The notes under the pieces are model-generated. The model had not been told where the DNA came from. It was given only the letters and a program-made list of their open reading frames with translations, and did no database searches. 12,136 bases of DNA from Alistipes sp. (GTDB lineage Bacteria; Bacteroidota; Bacteroidia; Bacteroidales; Rikenellaceae), in NCBI GenBank assembly GCA_029065825.1, contig JAIEHQ010000074.1, positions 1-12,136 on the forward strand, read 5' to 3'. Each line of letters opens with the position of its first letter. Within the stretch, counting starts at the first letter, position 1. Position numbers and translations under genes: made by a program. Shown piece by piece: positions 1 through 6,462 of this stretch.

Positions 1-1329
1 CTCCATGTTGCCCGTGCCCTTGAACTCCTCGAAGATCACCTCGTCCATCTTCGATCCGGTGTCGATCAGCGCCGTGGCGATGATCGTCAGCGAGCCTTTC
101 TCTTCGGTGTTGCGCGCCGCGCCGAAGAAGCGTTTGGGCTTATGCAGGGCGTTGGCATCCACACCGCCGGAGAGGACCTTGCCCGAGGCGGGCTGCACCG
201 AGTTGTAGGCGCGCGCCAGGCGGGTAATCGAATCGAGGAAAATGACCACGTCGTGACCGCACTCGACCATCCGTTTGGCCTTTTCAAGCACCATCTCGGC
301 CACTTTGACGTGGCGCGAGGCCTGCTCGTCGAAGGTCGAGGCGACGACTTCGGCCTTGACGTTGCGGGCCATCTCCGTGACCTCCTCGGGGCGTTCGTCG
401 ATCAGCAGTACGATCATATAGACCTCGGGGTGGTTGTCGGCGATCGCGTTGGCGATCGACTGCATGAGGACCGTCTTGCCGGTTTTGGGCTGTGCGACGA
501 TCAGCGCGCGCTGTCCTTTGCCGATCGGCGAGAAGAGATCGACGATGCGGCACGACAGGTTGTTGTGGCCGTTGCCCGTCAGGCGGAATTTCTCGCTCGG
601 GAAGAGCGGGGTCATGAACTCGAACTGCACGCGGTCGCGGATATACTCCGGGGCGAGTCCGTTGATGTCCGTCACACGCACCAGCGGGAAATATTTCTCG
701 CCCTCTTTCGGCGGGCGGATCGTTCCCGTCACGGTGTCGCCGGCCTTCAGACCGAAGAGTTTGATCTGGGAGGGCGAGACGTAAATGTCGTCCGGAGAAT
801 TGAGGTAGTTGTAGTCGGCCGAGCGCAGGAAGCCGTATCCGTCGGGCATGACCTCCAGCACGCCCGCACCTGCGATCTCGCCGGCGAAGTCGTCTTTGGT
901 AATGACCTCTTCGATCGGAGCCGGGGCGGCGGATTCCGCAGTCCCGGCGGACTCCTGCTGTGCCTGGGGCGCGGGTACGGCTGCCGGGGCGCTCTCAGAC
1001 TCCTTGATGCGCGGTTTCCGGCCGCGCCGCTTGGGTTGGACGGCCGGAGTCTCTTCGCCTGTCGCCGGGGCCGGTGCGGTTTCCGGAGCCGGAGCCTCGG
1101 CGCTGCCCTCTTGCTGCTGCGGTGCGCTCTCCTGTGCGATGCGGGGACGACGCCCCCGTTTGGCCGGGGCGGGTTTCTCCGCGACGGGAGCCGCATCGCC
1201 GCCGAGGGTTTGCTGTATCTTTTCGAGAAGTTCGCGTTTTTTCAGCATGACCTGAGGAATGCCCAGCGTTCTGGCGATTTCGCGCAGCTCGGCCAGACTC
1301 TTCCCCTGAAGGGTTTGTATATCTTGCAT
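1..1329 (-). CDS. rho: Transcription termination factor Rho (3' end cut off by window edge)
   Basis: Rho is the hexameric RNA helicase that terminates transcription. The reading frame starts at ATG 1329-1327 and runs off the left edge after 443 codons; by comparison with E. coli Rho roughly the last 80 residues are missing. Residues 1-42 look like the helical Rho N-terminal domain. Residues about 43-140 are a low-complexity linker rich in Ala, Pro, Glu and Gln, with two basic motifs, KRGRRPR and KRRGRKPR. Residues about 150-235 match the cold-shock-type primary RNA-binding domain (GYGFLRS, DDIYVSPSQIKLFGLK, IRPPKEGEKYF). The ATPase core follows: Walker A PKTGKT at 281-286 (K285), LIDERPEEV, FLDSITRLARAYN, then the Q- and R-loop region (ASGKVLSGGVDANALHKPKR, GSKMDEVIFEEFKGTGNME). 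The start fits a promoter about 66 bp upstream. Identity is essentially certain; only the C-terminus is unseen. Confidence 0.97.
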   Translation of the reverse strand, partial: MQDIQTLQGKSLAELREIARTLGIPQVMLKKRELLEKIQQTLGGDAAPVAEKPAPAKRGRRPRIAQESAPQQQEGSAEAPAPETAPAPATGEETPAVQPKRRGRKPRIKESESAPAAVPAPQAQQESAGTAESAAPAPIEEVITKDDFAGEIAGAGVLEVMPDGYGFLRSADYNYLNSPDDIYVSPSQIKLFGLKAGDTVTGTIRPPKEGEKYFPLVRVTDINGLAPEYIRDRVQFEFMTPLFPSEKFRLTGNGHNNLSCRIVDLFSPIGKGQRALIVAQPKTGKTVLMQSIANAIADNHPEVYMIVLLIDERPEEVTEMARNVKAEVVASTFDEQASRHVKVAEMVLEKAKRMVECGHDVVIFLDSITRLARAYNSVQPASGKVLSGGVDANALHKPKRFFGAARNTEEKGSLTIIATALIDTGSKMDEVIFEEFKGTGNME

Positions 1330-1394
1330 AGTTTGATTGTAGGATTTGTCGTTTGAAACAGTAACCGGACGGTAGTGGTCTTTCGATTTTGCGT

Positions 1395-1424
1395 CAAAGA
1401 TAGAAAATTATTTCCGATTTCAAA
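1395..1424 (-). promoter_or_regulatory. Promoter of rho (Bacteroidota type)
   Basis: On the minus strand the -7 box TATCTTTG (1402-1395) matches TAnnTTTG exactly, and a TTTG -33 box (1424-1421) lies 18 nt upstream. Transcription should begin at about 1390, giving a leader of about 60 nt before the rho ATG. That leader has about 19 C against 8 G, the kind of C-rich, G-poor RNA that Rho binds, so autogenous attenuation is possible but not shown. Confidence 0.8.
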
Positions 1425-1470
1425 TTTTTTGCAAACGAAAGCCCCCGTTCTTTCTTTTTTCGGCAGAGCA

Positions 1471-1510
1471 ACGAAAACGAGGCGACGGAGACTTGCGGCC
1501 TCCGTCGCCT
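1471..1510 (-). terminator. Terminator after tRNA-Leu
   Basis: A perfect 11-bp inverted repeat (1480-1490 with 1500-1510, 9-nt loop) lies 11 nt beyond the tRNA 3' end. On the minus strand it is followed by CGTTTTCGT, a short interrupted U tract. It probably ends the tRNA transcript and separates it from the rho promoter. Strand is inferred from the U tract and from all neighbouring genes being on the minus strand. Confidence 0.7.
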
Positions 1511-1520
1511 CGCGGATTCG

Positions 1521-1606
1521 TACTCGGAGCGGGAATCGAACCCGCACGGCCATTGCTGGCCACAGGATTTTAAGTCCGGCGTGTCTACCTATTCCACCAT
1601 CCGAGC
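1521..1606 (-). tRNA. tRNA-Leu (anticodon TAA)
   Basis: This is an 86-nt class II tRNA. The acceptor stem GCTCGGA/TCCGAGT (first pair G-U) is followed by discriminator A; CCA is not encoded (CGA follows). The D arm is GTGG...GGTAGACAC. The anticodon loop CTTAAAA gives UAA with A36-A37-A38. The long variable arm is GGCC-AGCAAT-GGCC, and the T arm is GCGGG-TTCGATT-CCCGC. The anticodon stem CCGGA/TCCTG carries a C28-U42 mismatch. It reads UUA codons (and UUG by wobble). It lies 50 bp downstream of miaA, whose product modifies A37 of this class of tRNA. Confidence 0.97.
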
Positions 1607-1632
1607 AGCCGTCTTGTTGCGTAAAGACCCGG

Positions 1633-1663
1633 CAAAAATAGTCAAAATTCGCAAAATCACAAA
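1633..1663 (-). promoter_or_regulatory. Promoter of tRNA-Leu, overlapping the 3' end of miaA
   Basis: The -7 box TATTTTTG (1640-1633) matches TAnnTTTG. A TTTG -33 box (1663-1660) sits 19 nt upstream, inside the last codons of miaA. Predicted transcription start is about 1628, leaving roughly 20 nt before the tRNA 5' end. This would let the tRNA be transcribed independently of the miaA mRNA. Confidence 0.65.
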
Positions 1664-2571
1664 ACGCTGTCGATGTATGCGGTAATTTCCTCGATCCGGT
1701 CCGGGGCCATCCAGCGGATTTCCGGATCGCGACGGAACCAGGTAAGCTGCCGCTTGGCGTAGCGCCGGGTGTTGCGCTGGATCAGCGCGACCGCCTCCTC
1801 GCGGGTGCAGCGGTCGTCGAACCAGTCGAAAAGCTCCTTGTACCCCACCGTCTGCAACGCATTGAGACTCCGGAACGGATGGAGCGCCCGCGCCTCCGCT
1901 TCGAGGCCGTCGGCCATCATGCGTTCGACCCGCCGGTCGATGCGCTCGTAGAGGGTCTCCCGATCCATCTCCGTGCCGATCTTGATGATGCGGAAATCGC
2001 GTGCGCTGCGTTTTCCCGAACGTTGTTCCGAATAGGGCCTGCCGCTCTGAAGACAGACCTCGAGCGCGCGGAGCACGCGGGCCGGATTGCGGAGGTCCAC
2101 CTGCGCGTGATAGAGCGGATCGAGGCGTTCGAGTTCCGCACCGAGCGCCTCAAGCCCCTCGCTTTCAAGCCTGCGGGCGAGTGTGGCGCGCAACTGCGGA
2201 TCGCCCGCAGGAAGTTCGTCCATTCCCTCGCACAACGCCTTGACATACAATCCGGAGCCTCCTACTGCGATTACCGTGTCGTGGCTGGCGAAGAGCCGTT
2301 CCAGCAGGGCGAGCGCCTCCGTCTCGTAACGCCCGCAGCTGAACTCCTCGCGGATGTCCCGGTCGGCGATGAAGTAATGCGCCGCGCGGGACAACTCCTC
2401 GGCCGTGGGCTGTGCCGTTCCGATCGCCATGCCCCGATAGACCTGACGCGAGTCGGTCGAAAGAACCGGCGCGCCGTAATGCTCGGCCAGCCGCAGGCTC
2501 AGCTCCGTCTTGCCCGAGGCGGTCGCCCCGACGACGACGACGAGCCGGCTACTCATCGTCGTAGCTGTCAT
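1657..2571 (-). CDS. miaA: tRNA dimethylallyltransferase (MiaA)
   Basis: MiaA transfers a dimethylallyl group to N6 of A37 in tRNAs that read UNN codons and carry A36-A37-A38, the first step to i6A/ms2i6A. The 304-residue protein has a normal length. It shows the P-loop GATASGKT at 15-22, the substrate motif TDSRQVYRGMAIGTAQP at 39-55 with the conserved Asp40, GGSGLYVKAL at 104-113, and the C-terminal tRNA-binding motif YAKRQLTWFRRD near 271-282. The listed start (ATG 2571) overlaps the upstream gene by 23 bp. A second in-frame ATG at 2556 (Met6, eight-base overlap) is equally plausible because the conserved region begins only after it. The overlap suggests translational coupling. The gene directly downstream is a likely substrate, tRNA-Leu(UAA). 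Confidence 0.96.
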   Translation of the reverse strand: MTATTMSSRLVVVVGATASGKTELSLRLAEHYGAPVLSTDSRQVYRGMAIGTAQPTAEELSRAAHYFIADRDIREEFSCGRYETEALALLERLFASHDTVIAVGGSGLYVKALCEGMDELPAGDPQLRATLARRLESEGLEALGAELERLDPLYHAQVDLRNPARVLRALEVCLQSGRPYSEQRSGKRSARDFRIIKIGTEMDRETLYERIDRRVERMMADGLEAEARALHPFRSLNALQTVGYKELFDWFDDRCTREEAVALIQRNTRRYAKRQLTWFRRDPEIRWMAPDRIEEITAYIDSVL

Positions 2572-3052
2572 CGCCCTCGAACTCCCGGAAGTCGCCCATC
2601 ATCTCGTCGAAGATGGATTGCTCCTCCTCGTTGGCCGACGGGTCGTACTGGTCGGGAGCCGCCGCGTGCTCGAACGCCACGCGCGGATAGAGCGTTCCCG
2701 CAGCCGCCTCCTTCGCCTCGACCATCTCCAGATAATAGGCCCGGTCGCCCAGCATGTCGAACTGGTAGATCAGTCTGTCGCGGTTGTTGCGGATCAGCTG
2801 GCCGAGTGTCACGTCGGCCATCGGCACGGGAGCCTCCTCCGAATTCTCCTCCATATCCATCAGGGTAAACTCCCGCAGGCGGTTCCAGCTCTTGTCGGCC
2901 GTGAAGAACGAGGCCATCCCTTCGTCGTAGCGGAGCGAGCGGGCGATGAACTCGTGGAATTCGAGCAGCGTCATGTCGTACATGACTTCGTAGTCGCGCA
3001 CGAAATGGTCGTTTTCGTCGCTCAGCATCCGGAATTTGAAAACCATCGACAT
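2549..3052 (-). CDS. Small acidic pRiA4b ORF-3 / IS1096-passenger-like protein
   Basis: The protein has 167 residues from ATG 3052. The upstream TTG (3079) in the same frame lies inside the predicted -7 box, so it cannot be the start; ATG 3046 (Met3) is a close alternative. Residues 1-110 resemble the plasmid pRiA4b ORF-3 family: a beta-strand start (MVFKFRML), a helix LLEFHEFIARSLRYD near 29-43, then LGQLIRNNRDRLIYQFDMLGDRAYYLEM at 83-110, like the 'YeYDfGD' core of that family. The tail from about 133 is strongly acidic (NEEEQ...DDSYDDE). Despite the 'IS1096 passenger' label used for such proteins, no transposase or inverted repeats are visible here. The molecular function is unknown. Its end overlaps miaA, so the two probably form one transcription unit. 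Family assignment is by remembered pattern, not by a search. Confidence 0.8.
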   Translation of the reverse strand: MSMVFKFRMLSDENDHFVRDYEVMYDMTLLEFHEFIARSLRYDEGMASFFTADKSWNRLREFTLMDMEENSEEAPVPMADVTLGQLIRNNRDRLIYQFDMLGDRAYYLEMVEAKEAAAGTLYPRVAFEHAAAPDQYDPSANEEEQSIFDEMMGDFREFEGDDSYDDE

Positions 3053-3076
3053 AGTGTGTTCCTTGTTTTTATAACA

Positions 3077-3084
3077 CAAAAATA
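3077..3084 (-). promoter_or_regulatory. -7 box for the pRiA4b-like gene/miaA unit
   Basis: TATTTTTG on the minus strand matches TAnnTTTG. It is formed by the distal stem arm plus U tract of the thiamine-operon terminator. No TTTG is found at the -33 spacing (GGGG occurs there), so the promoter may be weak or activator-dependent. Predicted start at about 3073 gives a leader of about 20 nt to ATG 3052. Confidence 0.55.
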
Positions 3085-3111
3085 GGGATATTTTCGAAAA
3101 ATACCCCTATT
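3077..3111 (-). terminator. Rho-independent terminator of the thiamine operon
   Basis: A 14-bp hairpin pairs 3081-3094 with 3098-3111, closed by a 3-nt loop. The only non-Watson-Crick position (3088/3104) is a G-U pair in minus-strand RNA but an A-C mismatch in plus-strand RNA. This supports function on the minus strand. The stem runs straight into TTTTTG on the minus strand. It lies 26 nt after the thiD stop codon. Confidence 0.85.
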
Positions 3112-3137
3112 CTCCCGATATTTCTGCCCTGACGGGG

Positions 3138-3950
3138 TTATTCCCAGAAGTCGAAGAAGTGATGCACCGGCCCGTGTCCGTGTCCGATCTCATAGGCCGC
3201 TCCGGCCATGATCGCCGTGTCGATGTACTCCTTGGCGGCGATTACCGCCCGGTCGAGCTGCAGCCCCCGGGCCAGGAACGCTGCGACGGCCGATGAGAGC
3301 GTGCAGCCCGTTCCGTGTGTGTTGGGGGTGTCGATCCGCCGCGAGCGGAGCGGGAGGATCTGCCGGCTCTCCGCATTGTAGAACACGTCGATCAGTTCGC
3401 TCTCGTGCAGGTGGCCGGCCTTCAGCAGCACCGAAACCCGGTCGCCGCACGAAAGCTCGCGCGCCAGTTCGGGAAGCTCCTCCTGCCGCTCGATGGTGCG
3501 GCCGAGCAGGATCTCGGCCTCCGGAATGTTGGGCGTGATGACCCGCACGAAGGGAATCAGCTCGCTGCGCAGCGTCGCGATCGCCTCCTCCTGCAGAAGC
3601 CGGTCGCCCGACGTGGCGACCATGACCGGATCGAGCACGATATTGCGCACGTCGTAGCGCCCGAGCATCTGCCGCACGGCCCGGATCAGCTCCGAGGAGT
3701 GGAGCATGCCGATCTTGATCGCATCCGCCCCGATGTCGTCGAGCACGGAGCGGATCTGCCCCGTCACGAACTCCGTCGGCACGGGATGCACGCCCGTAAC
3801 CCCCACCGTATTTTCATCCACGACGGCGACGATGGCCGAACAGCCGAAGCATCCGCAGGCCGAAAAGGTCTTCAGATCGGCCTGAATGCCCGCACCGCCG
3901 CTCGGGTCGCTGCCCGCGATGGTCAGCGCACGTCTGTACTGTTTTTTCAT
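3138..3950 (-). CDS. thiD: Hydroxymethylpyrimidine/phosphomethylpyrimidine kinase (ThiD)
   Basis: ThiD phosphorylates HMP and then HMP-P to HMP-PP, the pyrimidine substrate of ThiE. The 270-residue protein has the ribokinase-like signatures of the family: ALTIAGSDPSGGAGIQADLKT at 8-28 (substrate-binding start), VLDPVMVATSGDRLL at 105-119, VITPNIPEAEILLG at 137-150, LLKAGH at 175-180, and the anion-hole/catalytic NTHGTGCTLSSAVAA at 210-224. I chose ATG 3950, 11 nt after the tenA stop, because it leads directly into the conserved region. ATG 3974 would add eight residues and overlap tenA by 13 nt. The frame stays open well upstream across tenA, but that part is antisense-like shadow, not a fusion. 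It is the last gene of the thiamine operon, followed by a terminator. Confidence 0.96.
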   Translation of the reverse strand: MKKQYRRALTIAGSDPSGGAGIQADLKTFSACGCFGCSAIVAVVDENTVGVTGVHPVPTEFVTGQIRSVLDDIGADAIKIGMLHSSELIRAVRQMLGRYDVRNIVLDPVMVATSGDRLLQEEAIATLRSELIPFVRVITPNIPEAEILLGRTIERQEELPELARELSCGDRVSVLLKAGHLHESELIDVFYNAESRQILPLRSRRIDTPNTHGTGCTLSSAVAAFLARGLQLDRAVIAAKEYIDTAIMAGAAYEIGHGHGPVHHFFDFWE

Positions 3951-3961
3951 CTTCGATCGGT

Positions 3962-4630
3962 TTATATTTTCCATGTTTCGAGTTGCCAGGCGCTGTCCCA
4001 GAAGAGGTATTCCATCTTGGTGCAGCGCACGAAAATGTCGGTCATGCGGCGGCGCACCTCCCCGCCGGCCCGTGCGGCCAGCGCATCGCAGACGGCGACG
4101 GCCCGGCGAGTGGACTCGCCGAAGGCGGGATCGGCATAGGTGGCGATCCAGCGCATGTAGGGATTCCCGTCGCCCCGCTGCCGGGCGAGAATCTCCTCCC
4201 CCACCCGTTGATAGACCCAGAAGCAGGGCAGCACGGCAGCCGCTTCGACTTCGACCGGAGCGGTCGCCTGACTCTCCAGCACCGAGGTGTAGAGCAGGCA
4301 GGTGGGGCTGATCTGCTGCTGCGTCGGAGTGTCGCCGCCGAGAAACGATGCGTGCAGCGCCTTTTCCACCTCGATGCCGTCGGCGGCGAACCGGAGGAAG
4401 GAGGCGGTCTGTTCCGTATCGGACAGCCGCGAGGCGATGTGGGCCAGCACGCGGGCATAATGGCTCAGGTAGATCGAATCCTGCCGCAGATAGAAGGCGA
4501 ATTGCTCGGCGGCGAGCTCTCCCCGCGCCAGCTGTTCGACGAAGGGGTGTTCGAGGATTTTGCGATAGACGGGCAGGGCCGCCTCCCACGCCTCATCGCT
4601 CCATTTTTTCGGTATCATAATCTTTTTCAT
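3962..4630 (-). CDS. tenA: Aminopyrimidine aminohydrolase / thiaminase II (TenA)
   Basis: TenA hydrolyses 4-amino-5-aminomethyl-2-methylpyrimidine, a thiamine breakdown product, to HMP, and can also cleave thiamine. It therefore feeds ThiD by salvage. The 222-residue all-helical protein has the usual length. Expected catalytic residues are visible: Asp51 in LRQDSIYL, Cys136 in LPCFWVYQRVGEE (the nucleophile of the TenA_C class), and Glu207 in KMEYLFWDSAW near the C-terminus, with YMRWIATYADPAF at 158-170. ATG 4630 lies one base after the thiF stop codon, so the genes are almost certainly co-translated; Met5 is a less likely alternative start. Placement next to thiD fits an HMP salvage branch, which matters because no thiC is in this operon. 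Confidence 0.95.
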   Translation of the reverse strand: MKKIMIPKKWSDEAWEAALPVYRKILEHPFVEQLARGELAAEQFAFYLRQDSIYLSHYARVLAHIASRLSDTEQTASFLRFAADGIEVEKALHASFLGGDTPTQQQISPTCLLYTSVLESQATAPVEVEAAAVLPCFWVYQRVGEEILARQRGDGNPYMRWIATYADPAFGESTRRAVAVCDALAARAGGEVRRRMTDIFVRCTKMEYLFWDSAWQLETWKI

Positions 4631-4631
4631 T

Positions 4632-5330
4632 TTAAAATTCGACGATATCGCTCCGCATCGTCAGCAGGTGGATCGTGAAGAGCCGGCCGTCGAGCAGTTC
4701 GCCGAAGCCGGCCAGCAGCTTGATCGCCTCCGAAGCCTCCAGCACGCCGATCACGCCGGGCACCGTTCCCAGTACCCCCGCTGTGGTCCGGGGGCGGGAG
4801 CAGAGCGACTCCCGGTCGGGATAGAGGTCGGCGTATCGTCTCTTGCGGAGGTGGTTGAACAGGCACACCTGCCCCGTGAAAGCTCCGATCGCTCCGTGTA
4901 CCCAGGGCCTCCCCGCCGCCGCGCACGCATCGTCGATCAGATAGCGCGTGGGAAAGTTGTCGCAGCAATCGACGATCAGGTCGTAGCGCTCGAACAGCGG
5001 GCAGGCATTCTGCGGGGTAATCCCTTCGGGATGGCATTCGAACCGCACCTGCGAAGAGAAGGCGGCGAGTTTCCGCCGTGCCGCCTCGGTTTTCGGCACC
5101 CCGATCTGCCGCTCGTCGTAGAGCACCTGCCGCTGCAGGTTGCTCAGCGAGACGGTGTCGGGATCGGCCAAGCCGATCCGCCCCACTCCGGCTCCCGCCA
5201 GGTAGAGCGCGGCGGCCGATCCCAGTCCTCCCACGCCGACGACGAGCGCGGAGGAGTCGAGCAGCCTCCGCTGTCCCTCCGCTCCGATCTGCGGCAGCAT
5301 CGTCTGCCGGGCATAGCGTTCCGCATCCAT
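4632..5330 (-). CDS. thiF: ThiF/MoeB/HesA-family adenylyltransferase for ThiS
   Basis: This protein adenylates the C-terminal glycine of ThiS so that sulfur can be attached. It has 232 residues with the E1-like fold: the N-terminal RYARQTMLPQIGAEGQ at 5-20, nucleotide-binding GVGGLGS at 32-38, DPDTVSLSNLQRQVLY at 56-71 (N64, R67), K80, and DLIVDCCDNFPTRYLI at 117-132. The C-terminal RTTAGVLGTVPGVIGVLEASEAIKLLAG at 181-208 aligns with the crossover region of E. coli ThiF. No CxxC pair is present, so the tetracysteine zinc site of E. coli ThiF is absent. The position matching its reactive Cys184 is Arg181, although Cys177 lies close by. The genomic setting (between thiH and tenA under a TPP switch) makes ThiF much more likely than MoeB. 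Confidence 0.92.
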   Translation of the reverse strand: MDAERYARQTMLPQIGAEGQRRLLDSSALVVGVGGLGSAAALYLAGAGVGRIGLADPDTVSLSNLQRQVLYDERQIGVPKTEAARRKLAAFSSQVRFECHPEGITPQNACPLFERYDLIVDCCDNFPTRYLIDDACAAAGRPWVHGAIGAFTGQVCLFNHLRKRRYADLYPDRESLCSRPRTTAGVLGTVPGVIGVLEASEAIKLLAGFGELLDGRLFTIHLLTMRSDIVEF

Positions 5331-5336
5331 GGCCCG

Positions 5337-6446
5337 TCAGTCGAAAATCTTGTCCCAGTCTTTCCAGACCACTTCATAGCCCGCCTTGCGGATGTCGGCC
5401 TCGACCTGGGCCGGAGTCCGCTCGTCGCTGACCGAGAACTGTTCGAGCGACTGGGGATAGGTGTGGTAGCCGCCCGGATCGGTCTTCGAACCGGCGCTCA
5501 TCGAGGTGGCGCCGAGCGTCGCGATGTTGTTGCGGAATGCGGCGCTTTCGCGGGTCGAAACCGAAATATCGACATCGCGGTCGAAGATGCGGAATGCGAA
5601 GGTCAGCTGCGCCAGCTCCCGGTCGCTCATGACCACATTGGGCTGGAAGTGTCCTTCGGAGGGGCGCATGCGCGGGAAATTGACGCTGTAGCGCGTCTTC
5701 CAGTAGTGCTTGCGCAGGTACTGCAGGTGAAGTGCCATCATCGTCACGTCGGTGCGCCACTCTTCGAGTCCGATCAGCACGCCCATGCCGATCTTGTGCA
5801 CGCCGGCCTGCCCCATGCGGTCGAAGCCGTTCACGCGCCACTCGAACCGGGACTTCATGCCGGCCGGATGGTAGATGTTGTAGTTGGCCCGGTTATAGGT
5901 CTCCTGAAAGCAGACCACGCCGTTGAGTCCCGACTGCGTGAGGCGGTAATACTCTTCGCTCGCCAGCGGCATTACCTCGATCGTCAGGTTGTTGAAATAG
6001 GGCCGGCACACCTGCAACGCCTTCTCGATGTAATCGACACCCGCGTCGCGCGGATTTTCGCCCGTTACCAGCAGCAGGTTCTCGAACGGCCCGAGCCGGC
6101 GGATCGCCCGGCACTCGTCTTCGATCTGCTCGGGAGTGAGGATCACACGCTCGAATTTGTTGTGGCGGTTGAATCCGCAATAGACGCAGGAATTGGAGCA
6201 GGAGTTGGTAATATACATGGGAACGTACATCGAAATGGTCTTGCCGAACCGCTCCTGCGTGTAGCGGCGGCTCAGCCGGGCCATCGGCTCCAGGTAGGCG
6301 GCCGCCGCCGGCGAGACGAGCGCCATGAAGTCATCGAGCGTCGGACGCTCCTTGCCGAGCGCCGTCTCTACATCGGCCGGACGTTTCGAGAGGATGCGCC
6401 GGGTCGTTTCGTCCCAGTCGTATTTGGCTAATTCTTCTGAAAACAT
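5337..6446 (-). CDS. thiH: 2-iminoacetate synthase (ThiH, radical SAM tyrosine lyase)
   Basis: ThiH is an oxygen-sensitive radical SAM enzyme. It cleaves tyrosine to 2-iminoacetate (dehydroglycine) and p-cresol, and ThiG uses the iminoacetate to build the thiazole. The 369-residue protein has the family's usual length. The [4Fe-4S] motif CSNSCVYC places cysteines at 83, 87 and 90, within YVPMYITNSCSN and CGFNRHNKFER. Further family blocks are visible: LLVTGENPRDAGVDYIEKAL, EVMPLASEEYYRLTQSGLNG, HPAGMKSRFEWRVNGFDR, HKIGMGVLIGLEEWRTD, YSVNFPRMRP, and STRESAAFRNN. The gene lies 16 nt after thiG and 6 nt before thiF. Use of ThiH instead of the oxygen-dependent glycine oxidase ThiO fits an anaerobic lifestyle. 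In several Bacteroides operons thiC sits between thiG and thiH (from memory); here there are only 16 bp. Confidence 0.97.
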   Translation of the reverse strand: MFSEELAKYDWDETTRRILSKRPADVETALGKERPTLDDFMALVSPAAAAYLEPMARLSRRYTQERFGKTISMYVPMYITNSCSNSCVYCGFNRHNKFERVILTPEQIEDECRAIRRLGPFENLLLVTGENPRDAGVDYIEKALQVCRPYFNNLTIEVMPLASEEYYRLTQSGLNGVVCFQETYNRANYNIYHPAGMKSRFEWRVNGFDRMGQAGVHKIGMGVLIGLEEWRTDVTMMALHLQYLRKHYWKTRYSVNFPRMRPSEGHFQPNVVMSDRELAQLTFAFRIFDRDVDISVSTRESAAFRNNIATLGATSMSAGSKTDPGGYHTYPQSLEQFSVSDERTPAQVEADIRKAGYEVVWKDWDKIFD

Positions 6447-6462
6447 GTTTGTCGTAATTTGA

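Noticed and set aside
142..1356. 404-codon plus-strand frame
   Set aside because: It lies antisense to rho, whose minus-strand translation matches the family throughout; the plus frame is low-complexity and has no recognisable motifs.
2549..3052. Insertion sequence suggested by the IS1096-passenger label of this family
   Set aside because: There is no transposase, terminal inverted repeat or target duplication; the gene overlaps miaA by coding sequence.
3138..4589. Possible fusion of a 200-residue N-terminal domain to ThiD
   Set aside because: The upstream part of the frame overlaps tenA in another frame and looks Arg/Pro-rich; ThiD is complete from ATG 3950.
4668..6431. 587-codon plus-strand frame opposite thiF and thiH
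   Set aside because: Both minus-strand genes are unmistakable, and the plus translation is rich in Arg, His and Val typical of GC-rich antisense shadow.
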